DNA from: Hyphomonadaceae bacterium
GTDB taxonomy: Bacteria > Pseudomonadota > Alphaproteobacteria > Caulobacterales > Maricaulaceae
Assembly (NCBI GenBank): GCA_013001295.1
Contig: JABDMW010000050.1
Location: 1-64,000 of the forward strand
Length of the DNA stretch: 64,000 bases
Reading direction: 5' to 3'
Position numbers and translations under genes: made by a program. The notes under the pieces were generated by a model. The model saw only the letters and a program-made list of their open reading frames with translations, did not search any database and was not told where the DNA came from. Below are positions 54,785-64,000 of the stretch, in pieces. The first letter of the stretch is position 1. Every line of letters begins with the position of its first letter.

Positions 54785-54937
54785 GGATTCTCCCTTAGAT
54801 CAGGGTGATAAAATCGCCCATTGTGACACTTTTTACAAGTAGGAATGCTTGTCTAATGACACTACTCCCTCTATGCATACGCAGTTTTGCGTTTTTAACA
54901 GATTCTTTTTGAATTTAGACCGGGGAAAAGGTGAGAT

Positions 54938-57900
54938 ATGGGCAAGAGAACCGATATTAAAAGTATTCTGATTATTGGCGCCGGCCCCATCGTAATTGGC
55001 CAAGCCTGCGAATTCGATTATAGCGGTGTCCAAGCCTGCAAAGCTTTGCGGGATGAAGGATATAAGGTTATTCTGGTCAACTCGAACCCGGCAACAATCA
55101 TGACCGATCCCGGTATGGCGGATTCCACTTATATTGAGCCGATCACGCCCGAGATCGTCGCTAAAATCATTGAAAAAGAACGCCCGGATGCACTGCTCCC
55201 GACTATGGGGGGACAAACCGCATTAAACACTGCTCTTAAACTGGAAGAACTTGGTGTTTTGGAGAAATACGGTGTCGAGATGATCGGTGCCAAAGCCGAC
55301 GTGATCGACAAAGCGGAAAACCGAGACCGCTTTCGGATCGCTATGGAAAAAATCGGGCTGGAAAACCCGCGTTCGACGATAATAACGGCTAAAAATGGCG
55401 ACATAAATGAGGGGGTCGCAGAAGCCCTGCGGCGCCTTGATGAGACCGGTCTACCCGCTATTATCCGACCTGCTTTTACTATGGGTGGCACCGGGGGTGG
55501 CGTCGCCTACAATATCGAAGAATTTGAAGACATCATTCGCTCGGGTTTGGCAGCTTCCCCAACAAATCAAGTCTTGGTGGATGAAAGTTTGCTCGGCTGG
55601 AAAGAATTTGAAATGGAAGTCGTCCGCGATAAGGCGGACAATTGTATTATCGTTTGTGCAATCGAGAATATTGACCCGATGGGCGTTCATACGGGCGATT
55701 CTATTACGGTTGCACCTGCCCTGACACTCACAGACAAAGAATACCAGATCATGCGCGATGCATCGATCGCTGTCTTAAGAGAGATTGGCGTCGAAACTGG
55801 TGGATCCAATGTTCAATTTGGCATGGATCCGAAAACTGGCCGCATGGTCGTGATTGAAATGAACCCAAGGGTGTCCCGCTCATCCGCATTGGCTTCAAAA
55901 GCGACAGGTTTTCCGATTGCCAAGATAGCGGCGAAATTAGCGGTAGGTTATACACTGGACGAGTTGGATAACGACATCACCGGCGCAACCCCTGCCGCAT
56001 TCGAGCCGACGCTCGATTATGTTGTGACAAAAATCCCAAGGTTTGCCTTTGAAAAATTCCCTGGATCTGAACCACTATTGACGACGTCGATGAAATCGGT
56101 CGGTGAAGCCATGGCTATAGGACGGAATTTCAAGGAAAGCCTACAAAAAGCCCTGCGGTCATTGGAGACCGATCTTGTCGGATTTGAAGAGGTGGAACTT
56201 GATACGTCTGTTGATGATATCAACACGGTCGTACGTACCGAGTTATCGCAACAAACACCGGACCGTTTGCGGGTGGTCGCTCAAGCCTTCCGTGTTGGCT
56301 TTTCGGTCGGGACAATCAATGAAATTACCGGCATTGATCCTTGGTTCTTACGCCAAATCGAAGAGATTGTCAGAGCCGAGCAATGGGTGACGGAAAACGG
56401 ACTCCCCAAAGATGCCGAAACGATGCGCTCTCTGAAAATGGATGGATTCTCAGATGCACGGCTTGCCCAATTGGTCGGCGGGTCTGAAACTGAAGTTAGA
56501 CAGACACGGCGCACCCTCGGTGTTCGCCCGATCTATAAGCGCGTGGACACGTGTGCCGCCGAATTCGCAGCCAAAACACCTTACATGTATTCCGCATATG
56601 AAACACCGTCGTTTGCCAATGAGCCAGATTGCGAATCCAGGCCAACAGATCGCAAAAAAGTTATAATCCTCGGCGGTGGCCCGAACCGGATCGGACAAGG
56701 TATTGAATTTGACTATTGCTGTTGTCACGCCGCCTTTGCGCTAGGTGAGATCGATATCGAATCCATCATGGTCAATTGTAATCCAGAAACTGTATCGACC
56801 GACTATGACACATCAGACCGCTTGTATTTTGAACCGTTAACTGAAGAAGATGTGTTGGAACTTGTAGCCAAAGAGCAGGAAAACGGAACACTATTGGGTG
56901 TAATTGTTCAGTACGGGGGGCAAACACCCCTGAAGCTCGCCGAGGCCTTGGAAACCAACGGTATTCCACTTCTTGGAACTGAACGCGACGCGATTGATCT
57001 GGCCGAGGACCGCGAAAGATTTAAGGCGCTGTTACAAAAGTTGGATCTTAAACAGCCCAATAACGCCATTGCGCGTACCGATGACGAAGCGGCTCAAGCG
57101 GCGGAGCAAGTTGGATACCCGGTAGTTCTACGTCCATCATTCGTCCTTGGCGGACGAGCCATGGAAATCGTAGAAAGCGAGTCTGATTTGCGGCGCTATG
57201 TCAGCGAAGCCGTCAAGGTTTCGGGCAAGTCGCCGCTTTTGATCGATCAATATCTCAGAGACGCGATCGAAGTGGACGTGGACGCCATTTGTGACGGGGA
57301 ACAAGTCTTCGTCGCCGCTGTCATGGAACATATTGAAGAGGCCGGTGTGCACAGTGGCGATAGCGCTTGTTCTCTGCCGCCTTACTCGCTTTCGGACAAG
57401 ATTGTTGCCGAGCTTAAAAGACAAACGGAATTATTAGCTATGTCCCTCGGCGTTGTTGGATTGATGAACGTTCAATTCGCGGTCAAAGACGAGACAATAT
57501 ACCTGATTGAAGTAAACCCTCGCGCATCGCGCACCGTCCCGTTTGTCGCCAAAGCAATTGGCCTGCCTGTCGCCAATATTGCGGCTAAAGTCATGGCTGG
57601 GCATAAATTGTCTTCGTTTGACCTTAAGGGCACATCCGGGTCGCAAATCGCGGTCAAGGAAGCGGTGTTCCCGTTTGCCCGTTTCCCGGGCGTCGATACT
57701 GTCTTAGGGCCTGAGATGCGTTCTACAGGCGAGGTAATGGGCCTGGCCAAAAGTTTTGGCATGGCATTTGCCAAAAGTCAGCTGGGCGGCGGTGTGGTGT
57801 TACCCAAATCGGGAACGGCGTTTATCTCGGTCAAACAGAGTGACAAGCCGGCTATGATAAAACTGGCCAAAGATTTATTGGATCTGGGCTTTGATGTTGT

Positions 57901-58207
57901 CGCTACTGGCGGGACTGCAAAATTCTTACAATCAGAGAATCTAAACGTCACAGCTATTAAAAAAGTGCATGAAGGTCGGCCACACATTGTTGATGCGATG
58001 AAAAATGGTGAAATCTCGCTCGTCATCAACACGACCTGGGGTAAACAGTCCTTAAAGGATAGTTTCTCGTTGCGTCGTACAGCCCTGACCGGACGAATTC
58101 CTTACTTTACCACAGCCTCCGGCGCTCGCGCTGCCGTTGCAGCCATCGCGGACATCGCATCCAATGATTACAGCGTCATAAGCTTACAGGACTACGCAAA
58201 AGCGTAA
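54938..58207 (+). CDS. carB: Carbamoyl-phosphate synthase large subunit
   Basis: This 1089-residue enzyme has two homologous ATP-grasp halves (first [17 protein letters not shown], second [17 protein letters not shown]). An oligomerisation domain lies between them, and a C-terminal MGS-like allosteric domain follows (FVSVKQ-type region, [11 protein letters not shown]). It makes carbamoyl phosphate from bicarbonate, ATP and ammonia supplied by CarA. A GGGGAAAAGG site precedes the ATG. A hairpin overlaps the end of the gene. Length and motifs are standard. Confidence 0.97.
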   Translation: MGKRTDIKSILIIGAGPIVIGQACEFDYSGVQACKALRDEGYKVILVNSNPATIMTDPGMADSTYIEPITPEIVAKIIEKERPDALLPTMGGQTALNTALKLEELGVLEKYGVEMIGAKADVIDKAENRDRFRIAMEKIGLENPRSTIITAKNGDINEGVAEALRRLDETGLPAIIRPAFTMGGTGGGVAYNIEEFEDIIRSGLAASPTNQVLVDESLLGWKEFEMEVVRDKADNCIIVCAIENIDPMGVHTGDSITVAPALTLTDKEYQIMRDASIAVLREIGVETGGSNVQFGMDPKTGRMVVIEMNPRVSRSSALASKATGFPIAKIAAKLAVGYTLDELDNDITGATPAAFEPTLDYVVTKIPRFAFEKFPGSEPLLTTSMKSVGEAMAIGRNFKESLQKALRSLETDLVGFEEVELDTSVDDINTVVRTELSQQTPDRLRVVAQAFRVGFSVGTINEITGIDPWFLRQIEEIVRAEQWVTENGLPKDAETMRSLKMDGFSDARLAQLVGGSETEVRQTRRTLGVRPIYKRVDTCAAEFAAKTPYMYSAYETPSFANEPDCESRPTDRKKVIILGGGPNRIGQGIEFDYCCCHAAFALGEIDIESIMVNCNPETVSTDYDTSDRLYFEPLTEEDVLELVAKEQENGTLLGVIVQYGGQTPLKLAEALETNGIPLLGTERDAIDLAEDRERFKALLQKLDLKQPNNAIARTDDEAAQAAEQVGYPVVLRPSFVLGGRAMEIVESESDLRRYVSEAVKVSGKSPLLIDQYLRDAIEVDVDAICDGEQVFVAAVMEHIEEAGVHSGDSACSLPPYSLSDKIVAELKRQTELLAMSLGVVGLMNVQFAVKDETIYLIEVNPRASRTVPFVAKAIGLPVANIAAKVMAGHKLSSFDLKGTSGSQIAVKEAVFPFARFPGVDTVLGPEMRSTGEVMGLAKSFGMAFAKSQLGGGVVLPKSGTAFISVKQSDKPAMIKLAKDLLDLGFDVVATGGTAKFLQSENLNVTAIKKVHEGRPHIVDAMKNGEISLVINTTWGKQSLKDSFSLRRTALTGRIPYFTTASGARAAVAAIADIASNDYSVISLQDYAKA

Positions 58208-58229
58208 GGCCGCTACAGCGATAGCGGCC
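58208..58229 (+). terminator. Hairpin directly after carB
   Basis: GGCCGCTA and TAGCGGCC form a perfect 8-bp stem around CAGCGA, starting one base after the carB stop codon. No T run follows, so termination strength is uncertain; it could serve both convergent genes. Confidence 0.6.
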
Positions 58230-58252
58230 TAAATCCACCAATTTCATCAAAA

Positions 58253-58612
58253 TTAAGCTGAAATTTGGGTTTTGTGGTAGTCGATCAAGCGCTTGTCGTT
58301 GAGATCAAACACGAAATCATCGAGCAAATCCGCAGCGCATTGCGCTTCGATACGCTTTGCCGTGAGTGAAGACCCGCTTCGGGCGGCGCATGCATGCGTC
58401 GCTTCGCGAGCCATATAATCGTATACGCGCTGTACGCCGGCTTGCGTTTCAAGTTCAACTGGATTTACCCGGATGCTGATTTGATTGTCACGCGGGATAT
58501 ATGCGTTGGCGGGAATCGCCGAGAAGATTAGACCGGCTGTCATCACGGATGCAGCGATAATATTGACTCTGGACGATGGATTGTTAGGTTGATTTTTCTG
58601 TTTGATAAGCAT
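58253..58612 (-). CDS. UrcA-family secreted protein
   Basis: The 119-residue protein has a signal peptide (about 1-37, ending ANA-YIP) and a UrcA-like body: a VRVNPVEL strand, AGVQRVYDYMAREATHACAA with one Cys, a second Cys in EAQCAADL, and an LIDYHKT end. The two Cys probably form a disulfide. The family is typical of alphaproteobacteria and of unknown function. A GGAG site precedes the ATG. The long structured upstream region suggests regulation. Confidence 0.82.
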   Translation of the reverse strand: MLIKQKNQPNNPSSRVNIIAASVMTAGLIFSAIPANAYIPRDNQISIRVNPVELETQAGVQRVYDYMAREATHACAARSGSSLTAKRIEAQCAADLLDDFVFDLNDKRLIDYHKTQISA

Positions 58613-58984
58613 TTGTCATCTCCTTTGGTTTTATGCTTTTTGAACACGGCGACGAGGTTGCACCCTCGTCGCCATTTTGTTTAAGTGGAAAGTCGGGACA
58701 ATGAAGGGGGAAGTTGTCCGTCTTTCTTCTTATTGTTTATCAATAACACACGACATATGTCGTATCAACTATATATTTATTGAAAAACAATAAATTTTAG
58801 TAATGTTACGACAAGTGTCTTTTTTGTTCGCAGCGATAATTCAGCTAAAAGCTTGTATTCTCAAAAATAATACGTATGTTCCCTGCCCTTATGAAAAGGC
58901 ATACCACCCACATGGAAATTATGTGAAATTGTGAGAAAACGGGTTTTAACCCTTTAAAAAACCTTCCCTATTAAAGAGAATATC
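58613..58984. other. Structured divergent region between urcA-like and greA
   Basis: No gene is visible in this region. A perfect 10-bp hairpin (GGCGACGAGG with CCTCGTCGCC, 58648-58673) lies in the likely leader of the UrcA gene. A perfect palindrome ACGACATATGTCGT (58750-58763) and a partial copy ACGACAAGTGTC (58808-58819) share GACAnnTGTC and look like paired operator sites. Confidence 0.5.
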
Positions 58985-59458
58985 ATGCAAAAATATCCGA
59001 TGACAACGATTGGCCATGCGGCTTTGGAAGCCGAGTTGAAGCAACTCAAAACCGTCGAGCGCCCCGAGATAATCCAGGCCATTTCGGTTGCGCGTGAACA
59101 CGGCGACTTGTCCGAGAATGCTGAATACCATGCGGCGAAGGAAAAACAGGGTTTCATTGAAGGACGCATCCAAGAATTGGAAAGCAAGCTCTCGCTGGCC
59201 CAAGTTATCGATGTCAGTAAATTGGAAAGTGAAACCGTCACATTCGGTGCGACCGTCACCATCGTCAATGAAGATACGGATGAAGAAAGCGCCTATCAAA
59301 TCGTCGGTGAAGACGAAGCCAATGTTAAGAATGGTAAAATTTCGATTACAGCGCCGATTGCCCGTGCACTTATCGGCAAAGAAGTTGGCGACTCGATCGA
59401 AGTGATTGCACCCGGCGGATCCAAGGCATATGAAATCATTGAAGTTGAATTCAAATAA
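58985..59458 (+). CDS. greA: Transcription elongation factor GreA
   Basis: The 157-residue protein has the GreA layout: an N-terminal coiled coil ([22 protein letters not shown], then [20 protein letters not shown] with the acidic tip residues) and a C-terminal FKBP-like domain ([17 protein letters not shown], then [17 protein letters not shown]). It rescues backtracked RNA polymerase by stimulating transcript cleavage. Its stop overlaps the next start by one base. Confidence 0.96.
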   Translation: MQKYPMTTIGHAALEAELKQLKTVERPEIIQAISVAREHGDLSENAEYHAAKEKQGFIEGRIQELESKLSLAQVIDVSKLESETVTFGATVTIVNEDTDEESAYQIVGEDEANVKNGKISITAPIARALIGKEVGDSIEVIAPGGSKAYEIIEVEFK

Positions 59459-60423
59459 TGAAGCCGACCCTGTCTTGCTGGGTCGTTACAGATGGACGGC
59501 GCGGAATTGAAAACCAGGCCCTTGGTTTAGCCGAAGCTATGGCACGCCTACATGTGGTCAATATTGAACGTAAAACGCTATCGAGCGGCAGCGCATTCAA
59601 AATCGCCCAACCTGGCTTGCAACTGGTTATGAAAGCCAAGCCAAAAGATTATGGGTTTTCCGAGCCATTTCCCGATATCGTGATCGGCTGCGGCCGACAA
59701 TCCATTGCCCCGCTGAGAGCGCTCAAAAAGAAATGCGGGACCAACATATTTACCGTCTATATTCAGGATCCACGGATCAACACATCCCATTTCGATTTGG
59801 TTATTGCGCCGACGCATGACAATTTATCTGGAGCCAATGTTTTGTCGATACTCGGCTCTCCCAATCGAGTAACAAATGATCGGATAATCGTCGACACGCT
59901 GAAGTTTGATAAACAGCTCACAACATTAAAATCGCCGCGGATTGCAGTGCTGATTGGCGGCAATTCAAAATCTCACACACTCGACGACGCCAGCCACGAA
60001 TCCCATCTCGCTACCGTCAATCGCGCTCTTGAGCACGGTTACTCCGTCATGGTGACAACATCGAGGAGAACACCGCAATTCGTTTCAAACGCATATCATG
60101 AACTCGCATCGCTAAATGTCAGGGTTTGGTTTGACGACGGCAATGGTGAAAATCCATTTTTTGCGATGTTGGGTGCCTGTGATGCGATCCTCGTGACCGA
60201 AGACAGCACAAATATGCTGACAGAAGCATGCACGACGGGGAAGCCCGTTTTTACCCTGCCTATAAAAGGTAAATCAGGGAAATTTAAACAGCTTTATGAT
60301 GAACTACAGGAACGATGCCATGTTTCTCAAGCCAACGGTAATTTTAAAGCGCCGACCTATACTCCGCTCAATGAAACGCAGCGGGCGGCACAGGAAATTT
60401 TAACGCGCCTAAACTTGCCTTAA
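59458..60423 (+). CDS. Mitochondrial-fission ELM1-like family protein
   Basis: The 321-residue protein matches the ELM1-like family of bacteria and plants: WVVTDGRRGIENQALGLAEA at the start, PDIVIGCGRQSIAPLRALKK, VYIQDPRINTSHFDLVIAPTHD, and a C-terminal VTEDSTNMLTEACTTGKPVF like glycosyltransferase sugar-nucleotide sites. It is probably a GT-B-like enzyme, but no substrate is known. It starts inside the greA stop codon, so translation is coupled. Confidence 0.82.
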   Translation: MKPTLSCWVVTDGRRGIENQALGLAEAMARLHVVNIERKTLSSGSAFKIAQPGLQLVMKAKPKDYGFSEPFPDIVIGCGRQSIAPLRALKKKCGTNIFTVYIQDPRINTSHFDLVIAPTHDNLSGANVLSILGSPNRVTNDRIIVDTLKFDKQLTTLKSPRIAVLIGGNSKSHTLDDASHESHLATVNRALEHGYSVMVTTSRRTPQFVSNAYHELASLNVRVWFDDGNGENPFFAMLGACDAILVTEDSTNMLTEACTTGKPVFTLPIKGKSGKFKQLYDELQERCHVSQANGNFKAPTYTPLNETQRAAQEILTRLNLP

Positions 60424-60507
60424 CCGGCATTATTTTATTGCGGATCGCAACTTGCATAGCTTGATCGTACGCCTTACCTAGATTTAAACAAATTTTCAGA
60501 GATTCTC

Positions 60508-61455
60508 ATGACAGATCCAATCCACCACAAAGTCATCATTATTGGTTCCGGCCCGGCCGGTTACACGGCAGCCGTCTATGCGGCTCGCGCCATGCTAGAG
60601 CCTGCAATTATCGCTGGCATGCAGCCCGGCGGCCAATTAACCATTACAACGGACGTTGAAAATTACCCCGGGTTTCCCGAAATTATGGGCCCTGATCTCA
60701 TGGAACATTTCAAAACCCACGCTTTGAAATTCGGTACGAAATATTACGACGATCTGATAACTGATGTGGATTTCTCAAGTCGACCTTTCAAAATGACCGG
60801 CGATACAGGAACGCTTTACACCGCCGACGCCGTTATCATAGCTACGGGCGCGCAAGCAAAATGGCTTGGCATGCCATCCGAAGAGAATTTTAAAGGATTT
60901 GGGGTCTCAGCTTGCGCGACGTGCGATGGGTTCTTTTTCAGAGAAAAAGAAGTGGTTGTCGTAGGTGGCGGGAATACCGCAGTTGAGGAAGCGCTGTTTT
61001 TGACAAACTTTGCCAGCAAAGTAATTCTTGTGCATCGTCGTGATACATTAAGGTCCGAAAAAATCTTGCAAGATCGGTTGTTTAAAAACCAGAAGGTTGA
61101 AATTCTTTGGGATACGACATTGGAGGAAATTCTTGGCGATGAAATGCCGAAGGGTGTAACCGGTGTTAAACTTAAAAATGTCAAGACGGGCGAAATTGCG
61201 GAACGCGATGTGCACGGTGTCTTCATCGCCATTGGACACAAACCCTCGACCGATATTTTCAAAGGCCATGTCAAAATGAATGAAGGCGGGTATATTGAAA
61301 CTGCGCCCGACAGCACGGTCACAGATATACCCGGCGTCTTTGCGGCGGGCGATGTCAGCGATGAAACCTATAGACAGGCCGTGACGGCTGCGGGATTGGG
61401 TTGTATGGCGGCTCTGGAAGCAGAACGTTGGCTGACGGAACATGGTGATGCCTAG
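60508..61455 (+). CDS. trxB: Thioredoxin-disulfide reductase
   Basis: The 315-residue flavoenzyme has an N-terminal FAD site ([12 protein letters not shown]), redox pair Cys136-Ala-Thr-Cys139, the NADPH site [15 protein letters not shown] and the C-terminal FAD motif [21 protein letters not shown]. It passes electrons from NADPH to thioredoxin. Its stop overlaps the GTG start of the LysR gene by one base. Confidence 0.96.
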   Translation: MTDPIHHKVIIIGSGPAGYTAAVYAARAMLEPAIIAGMQPGGQLTITTDVENYPGFPEIMGPDLMEHFKTHALKFGTKYYDDLITDVDFSSRPFKMTGDTGTLYTADAVIIATGAQAKWLGMPSEENFKGFGVSACATCDGFFFREKEVVVVGGGNTAVEEALFLTNFASKVILVHRRDTLRSEKILQDRLFKNQKVEILWDTTLEEILGDEMPKGVTGVKLKNVKTGEIAERDVHGVFIAIGHKPSTDIFKGHVKMNEGGYIETAPDSTVTDIPGVFAAGDVSDETYRQAVTAAGLGCMAALEAERWLTEHGDA

Positions 61456-62363
61456 TGCCGGACAGCGTTGATTGGGATAAATTAAAGACGTTTCATGCCG
61501 CCGCAGATACAGGTTCTTTGACCGCGGCAGCCGCCAGACTTCGCATTTCCCAATCGGCCGTTAGTCGTCAGATCACTGCTCTTGAGCAACAGTTGGGCGC
61601 ACCGGTATTCCACCGGCACGCACGCGGATTGACGTTGACAGAGCAAGGCCGGATATTGTTTAAATCCGCTAAAGATATGGCGCATCAGGCGGCCCTGGCC
61701 CAAGCCAATATCATGGACAGTCAAGGAAAACCGCAAGGTATATTGCGGGTTTCAACACCGATATCTTTGGGGTCCAACTGGCTAATTTCCATTTTACCTG
61801 AATTTATGGAGATGTATCCCCTCATTCGCATTCAGCTGCTATTAGAAGACGAGGAGCACGATCTCTCCGACTTTGATGTCGATTGTGCCCTGCGCCCATG
61901 GCCATCAACGCAGGGCGATGTGATTGAACGAAAACTTGGCTCGATTTCCCAAAGTCTCTATGCATCTCACAATTATCTGGCTGAACACGGTGCCCCTAAA
62001 GACATCCAAGACCTCGATAATCATGAAATCGTTGCATTTGGCGGCTTAGCACCCGAGCAACTCAATTCGACGAATTGGGTTTTGACATTGGGTCGTTCCC
62101 CCGATAATCCGCGTATCCCTAAACTTGCGGTCAACAATTTGCACGGCATTATGCGCGCAGCTGAGGCCGGAATCGGAATCGTCGGAATTCCCGACTATGT
62201 TGTTTCAATGTCACGACGATTGGTACGTGTCTTGCCCCAGGTTTCTGGGGCACCGTTTGATATTTATTTCGTCTATCCAACGGAGCTTCGGGGATCTGTT
62301 CGTGCCAAAGTATTCCGGGAGTTTTTAGTCCGGGCAGCAAAAGACTTGCAACCATCGAACTAG
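61455..62363 (+). CDS. LysR-family transcriptional regulator
   Basis: This 302-residue protein starts at a GTG overlapping the trxB stop. The N-terminal HTH (about 8-66) has the DTGSLTAAAARLRISQSAVSRQI pattern, and a substrate-binding domain follows (LRVSTPISLGSNWL, DVDCALRP, GIGIVGIPDYVV). Coupling to trxB suggests a redox-linked role, but no target or ligand can be named. Confidence 0.9.
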   Translation: MPDSVDWDKLKTFHAAADTGSLTAAAARLRISQSAVSRQITALEQQLGAPVFHRHARGLTLTEQGRILFKSAKDMAHQAALAQANIMDSQGKPQGILRVSTPISLGSNWLISILPEFMEMYPLIRIQLLLEDEEHDLSDFDVDCALRPWPSTQGDVIERKLGSISQSLYASHNYLAEHGAPKDIQDLDNHEIVAFGGLAPEQLNSTNWVLTLGRSPDNPRIPKLAVNNLHGIMRAAEAGIGIVGIPDYVVSMSRRLVRVLPQVSGAPFDIYFVYPTELRGSVRAKVFREFLVRAAKDLQPSN

Positions 62364-62519
62364 CCATGCATTTTTGCATAGCAGATGTGAGGATATGGGC
62401 CTGCACAAATTCAATCTGAATCCCTATATTTAGTTCATATCAGTTGATTGACGCGATCCCCTTGCGTCTCAAATGGTAAACCGCTTACAGTTCCTCCCCG
62501 AATAGTAATGCGAAGACTA

Positions 62520-62557
62520 GGCCGGATTTCAAATTTGAAGTCCGGCCGTTTTTTTTA
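62520..62557 (+). terminator. Strong Rho-independent terminator
   Basis: A 13-bp stem (62520-62532 with 62535-62547, one wobble) is followed by eight T from 62549. It lies 157 bases after the LysR gene stop. It ends the greA-trxB-lysR transcript or a short unannotated RNA. Confidence 0.85.
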
Positions 62558-62630
62558 TTGAATATCTATTAACCTTACAACGCTAACGTGCCCGACATAT
62601 AATAATGTGTGGGTTACGCAGATATCGATT

Positions 62631-64000
62631 ATGGAAACACCTAATTCGCGAGATGAAGTTTTTAATATGGTTCAAAACAAGGGGATAGATAAAGATCGGA
62701 TGGTTAAGGGGATGGAAGTAGAATTCTTCCAACTTCTTGATAACGCGATGGATATTGGCGTCAGCATTATGGATGATGACTTCAACTATCTTTATATTAA
62801 CAAAAGTGCAGCCAATACGCTGCAACTTGAACCGGGCGACTTCAAGGTCGGCGAACCATTGAGCAAAATGCACCAATTGATGGTGGAAAAAGGGCTCATT
62901 GACTCCGATACACTGAAAGCAAATAAGCTTGATACCGATCATATGCAAAATTTGTTCGATGCGGGCGAAGCATCTTATAAAAATTTGACAAAGTTCAAAG
63001 ATGGAACGATTCAACGCCTCGTTCGAAAACACACAGAAGATGGTTACACAATATCGATCAATCACGATGTAACAACACTCTTGCAAAAAGAGGAAATGTT
63101 GCAACGCGCTCTGGAACTTGGAAATTCCGGATATTGGATTTTCGACTTTAAGACAAAAAAGATCGAGTTGAGCCGGTCTATGCAATCAATTCTTACAACC
63201 AGTGAGATAAAATCCATTTACGCCAAAGGGGTGATGTCGATTATTCATGCGGACGACCGAAGTGCCTTCGTCTCCGCGCTTGGCAAAATTAAATCGCACG
63301 ATGATACCATCGATTTTGTTCATCGTAACATTGAAGGCGATAAATGGTACCGGACGACCGGAAACACCGAACGTGATGCAAACGGAAAACTGTTGCGCAT
63401 CCGGGCTTTCATGAAAGACATCACACAAGATACTTTGCTGGCGCAAGAACTTGAACGAGCTAAAGATGAAGCCGTCGCAGCCAATATCGCGAAATCAGAA
63501 TTTCTGGCCAATATGAGCCACGAAATCCGCACACCAATGAATGGTGTATTGGGCATGGCTGAGCTTTTGGAAGAATCCAATATCGACGACAAGCAACGGG
63601 AATTCGTCAAAGTCATCAACAAGTCTTCAACGGCACTTCTCACGATTATCAATGATATTCTCGATTTTTCAAAAATCGAGGCAGGCGCTTTTGAATTGGA
63701 TCCCATCTCGTTTAATTTACGCGACGCCGTCAATGACGTAGCTTCACTTCTATCGTCGAAGGCCAAGGAAAGGCAGCTCGAGCTTATTATCAACTATCCC
63801 CCTGACATGGAGTCAATGTTCATTGCGGATGCAGGACGTTTACGCCAAATAATAACAAATTTGGTCGGTAACTCAGTCAAATTTACAGACGCAGGTCATA
63901 TTATTATCGCCGTGGATGTAAAACCATTTTCCGAAACAAGGGCTCAACTCAACATTTCTGTCACAGATACCGGAATCGGAATTGAAGAAGATAAACTCCA
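62631..64000 (+). CDS. PAS-domain sensor histidine kinase (partial, runs off the window)
   Basis: From the ATG at 62631 about 456 codons are open to the window edge; the start is uncertain because no good binding site is seen and a GTG at 62607 is also in frame. Two PAS-like sensor regions (about residues 25-130 and 155-265) precede the HisKA dimerisation domain, with the phospho-accepting His in [15 protein letters not shown]. The start of the ATPase domain follows (N box VGNSVKFT, G box DTGIGIEE). No transmembrane segment is seen, so it is probably cytoplasmic. The [11 protein letters not shown] class is often hybrid, but any receiver lies outside the window. Confidence 0.9.
   Translation, partial: METPNSRDEVFNMVQNKGIDKDRMVKGMEVEFFQLLDNAMDIGVSIMDDDFNYLYINKSAANTLQLEPGDFKVGEPLSKMHQLMVEKGLIDSDTLKANKLDTDHMQNLFDAGEASYKNLTKFKDGTIQRLVRKHTEDGYTISINHDVTTLLQKEEMLQRALELGNSGYWIFDFKTKKIELSRSMQSILTTSEIKSIYAKGVMSIIHADDRSAFVSALGKIKSHDDTIDFVHRNIEGDKWYRTTGNTERDANGKLLRIRAFMKDITQDTLLAQELERAKDEAVAANIAKSEFLANMSHEIRTPMNGVLGMAELLEESNIDDKQREFVKVINKSSTALLTIINDILDFSKIEAGAFELDPISFNLRDAVNDVASLLSSKAKERQLELIINYPPDMESMFIADAGRLRQIITNLVGNSVKFTDAGHIIIAVDVKPFSETRAQLNISVTDTGIGIEEDKL

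Noticed and set aside
124-54837. The 13-base word GACACTTTTTACA occurs at 124-136 and 54825-54837.
   Set aside because: Shared 13-mers of this AT-rich kind are expected by chance in 64 kb, and the second copy is before carB, unrelated to the cluster.
1-64000. CRISPR arrays, rRNA operons, IS elements and retron or diversity-generating features.
   Set aside because: No regularly spaced repeats, rRNA signatures, transposase genes or reverse transcriptase motifs were found.

Overview
The window reads as chromosomal DNA of an alphaproteobacterium. The evidence is the dnaG, rpoD, yqeY, carA, carB, greA and trxB set in 44.9-62.4 kb, a UrcA-family protein, a TonB-dependent receptor, and many SDR, cytochrome P450 and amidohydrolase genes. 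The family is not resolved; Caulobacterales/Hyphomonadaceae-like or sphingomonad-like lineages fit. No rRNA gene or CRISPR array is visible, and one tRNA gene is present.

1-32.1 kb is a large catabolic cluster made of several divergent operons. It encodes a TonB receptor, two cytochrome P450s, a Rieske oxygenase (alpha and beta), a type I extradiol dioxygenase, five SDRs, three metal-dependent amidohydrolases, an alpha/beta hydrolase, a YciI-like protein, a DMT exporter and two electron-transfer ferredoxins. It also has a beta-oxidation set: CoA ligase, three acyl-CoA dehydrogenases, a crotonase, a 3-hydroxyacyl-CoA dehydrogenase, a thiolase and a DUF2889 protein. Two TetR regulators lie in the middle, one beside a perfect 13-bp-arm palindrome. 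The set suggests uptake, hydroxylation, ring cleavage, hydrolysis and CoA-dependent breakdown of a hydrophobic cyclic compound such as an aromatic, terpenoid or steroid. The substrate cannot be read from sequence.

32.1-44.7 kb is a more AT-rich integrated element. It carries a phage-type module without capsid genes (ParB-DNA methyltransferase, DUF5681, terminase large subunit), a lipoprotein, an XRE regulator and a DUF2075 nuclease-helicase. It then carries a three-gene CBASS antiphage operon (CD-NTase, stand-alone E2-like protein, patatin phospholipase) and a DUF3489-DUF2924-large serine recombinase cassette. It ends about 200 bp from a tRNA(CAU) gene. This defence cargo is the most notable system in the window.

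44.7-64 kb is the core chromosome: a SIMPL-domain protein, dnaG, rpoD with a histone-H1-like Lys/Ala tail, an M24 peptidase, yqeY, carA, an epimerase, an M48 protease, carB, urcA-like, greA, an ELM1-like protein, trxB, a LysR regulator and the start of a hybrid-type histidine kinase that runs off the window.
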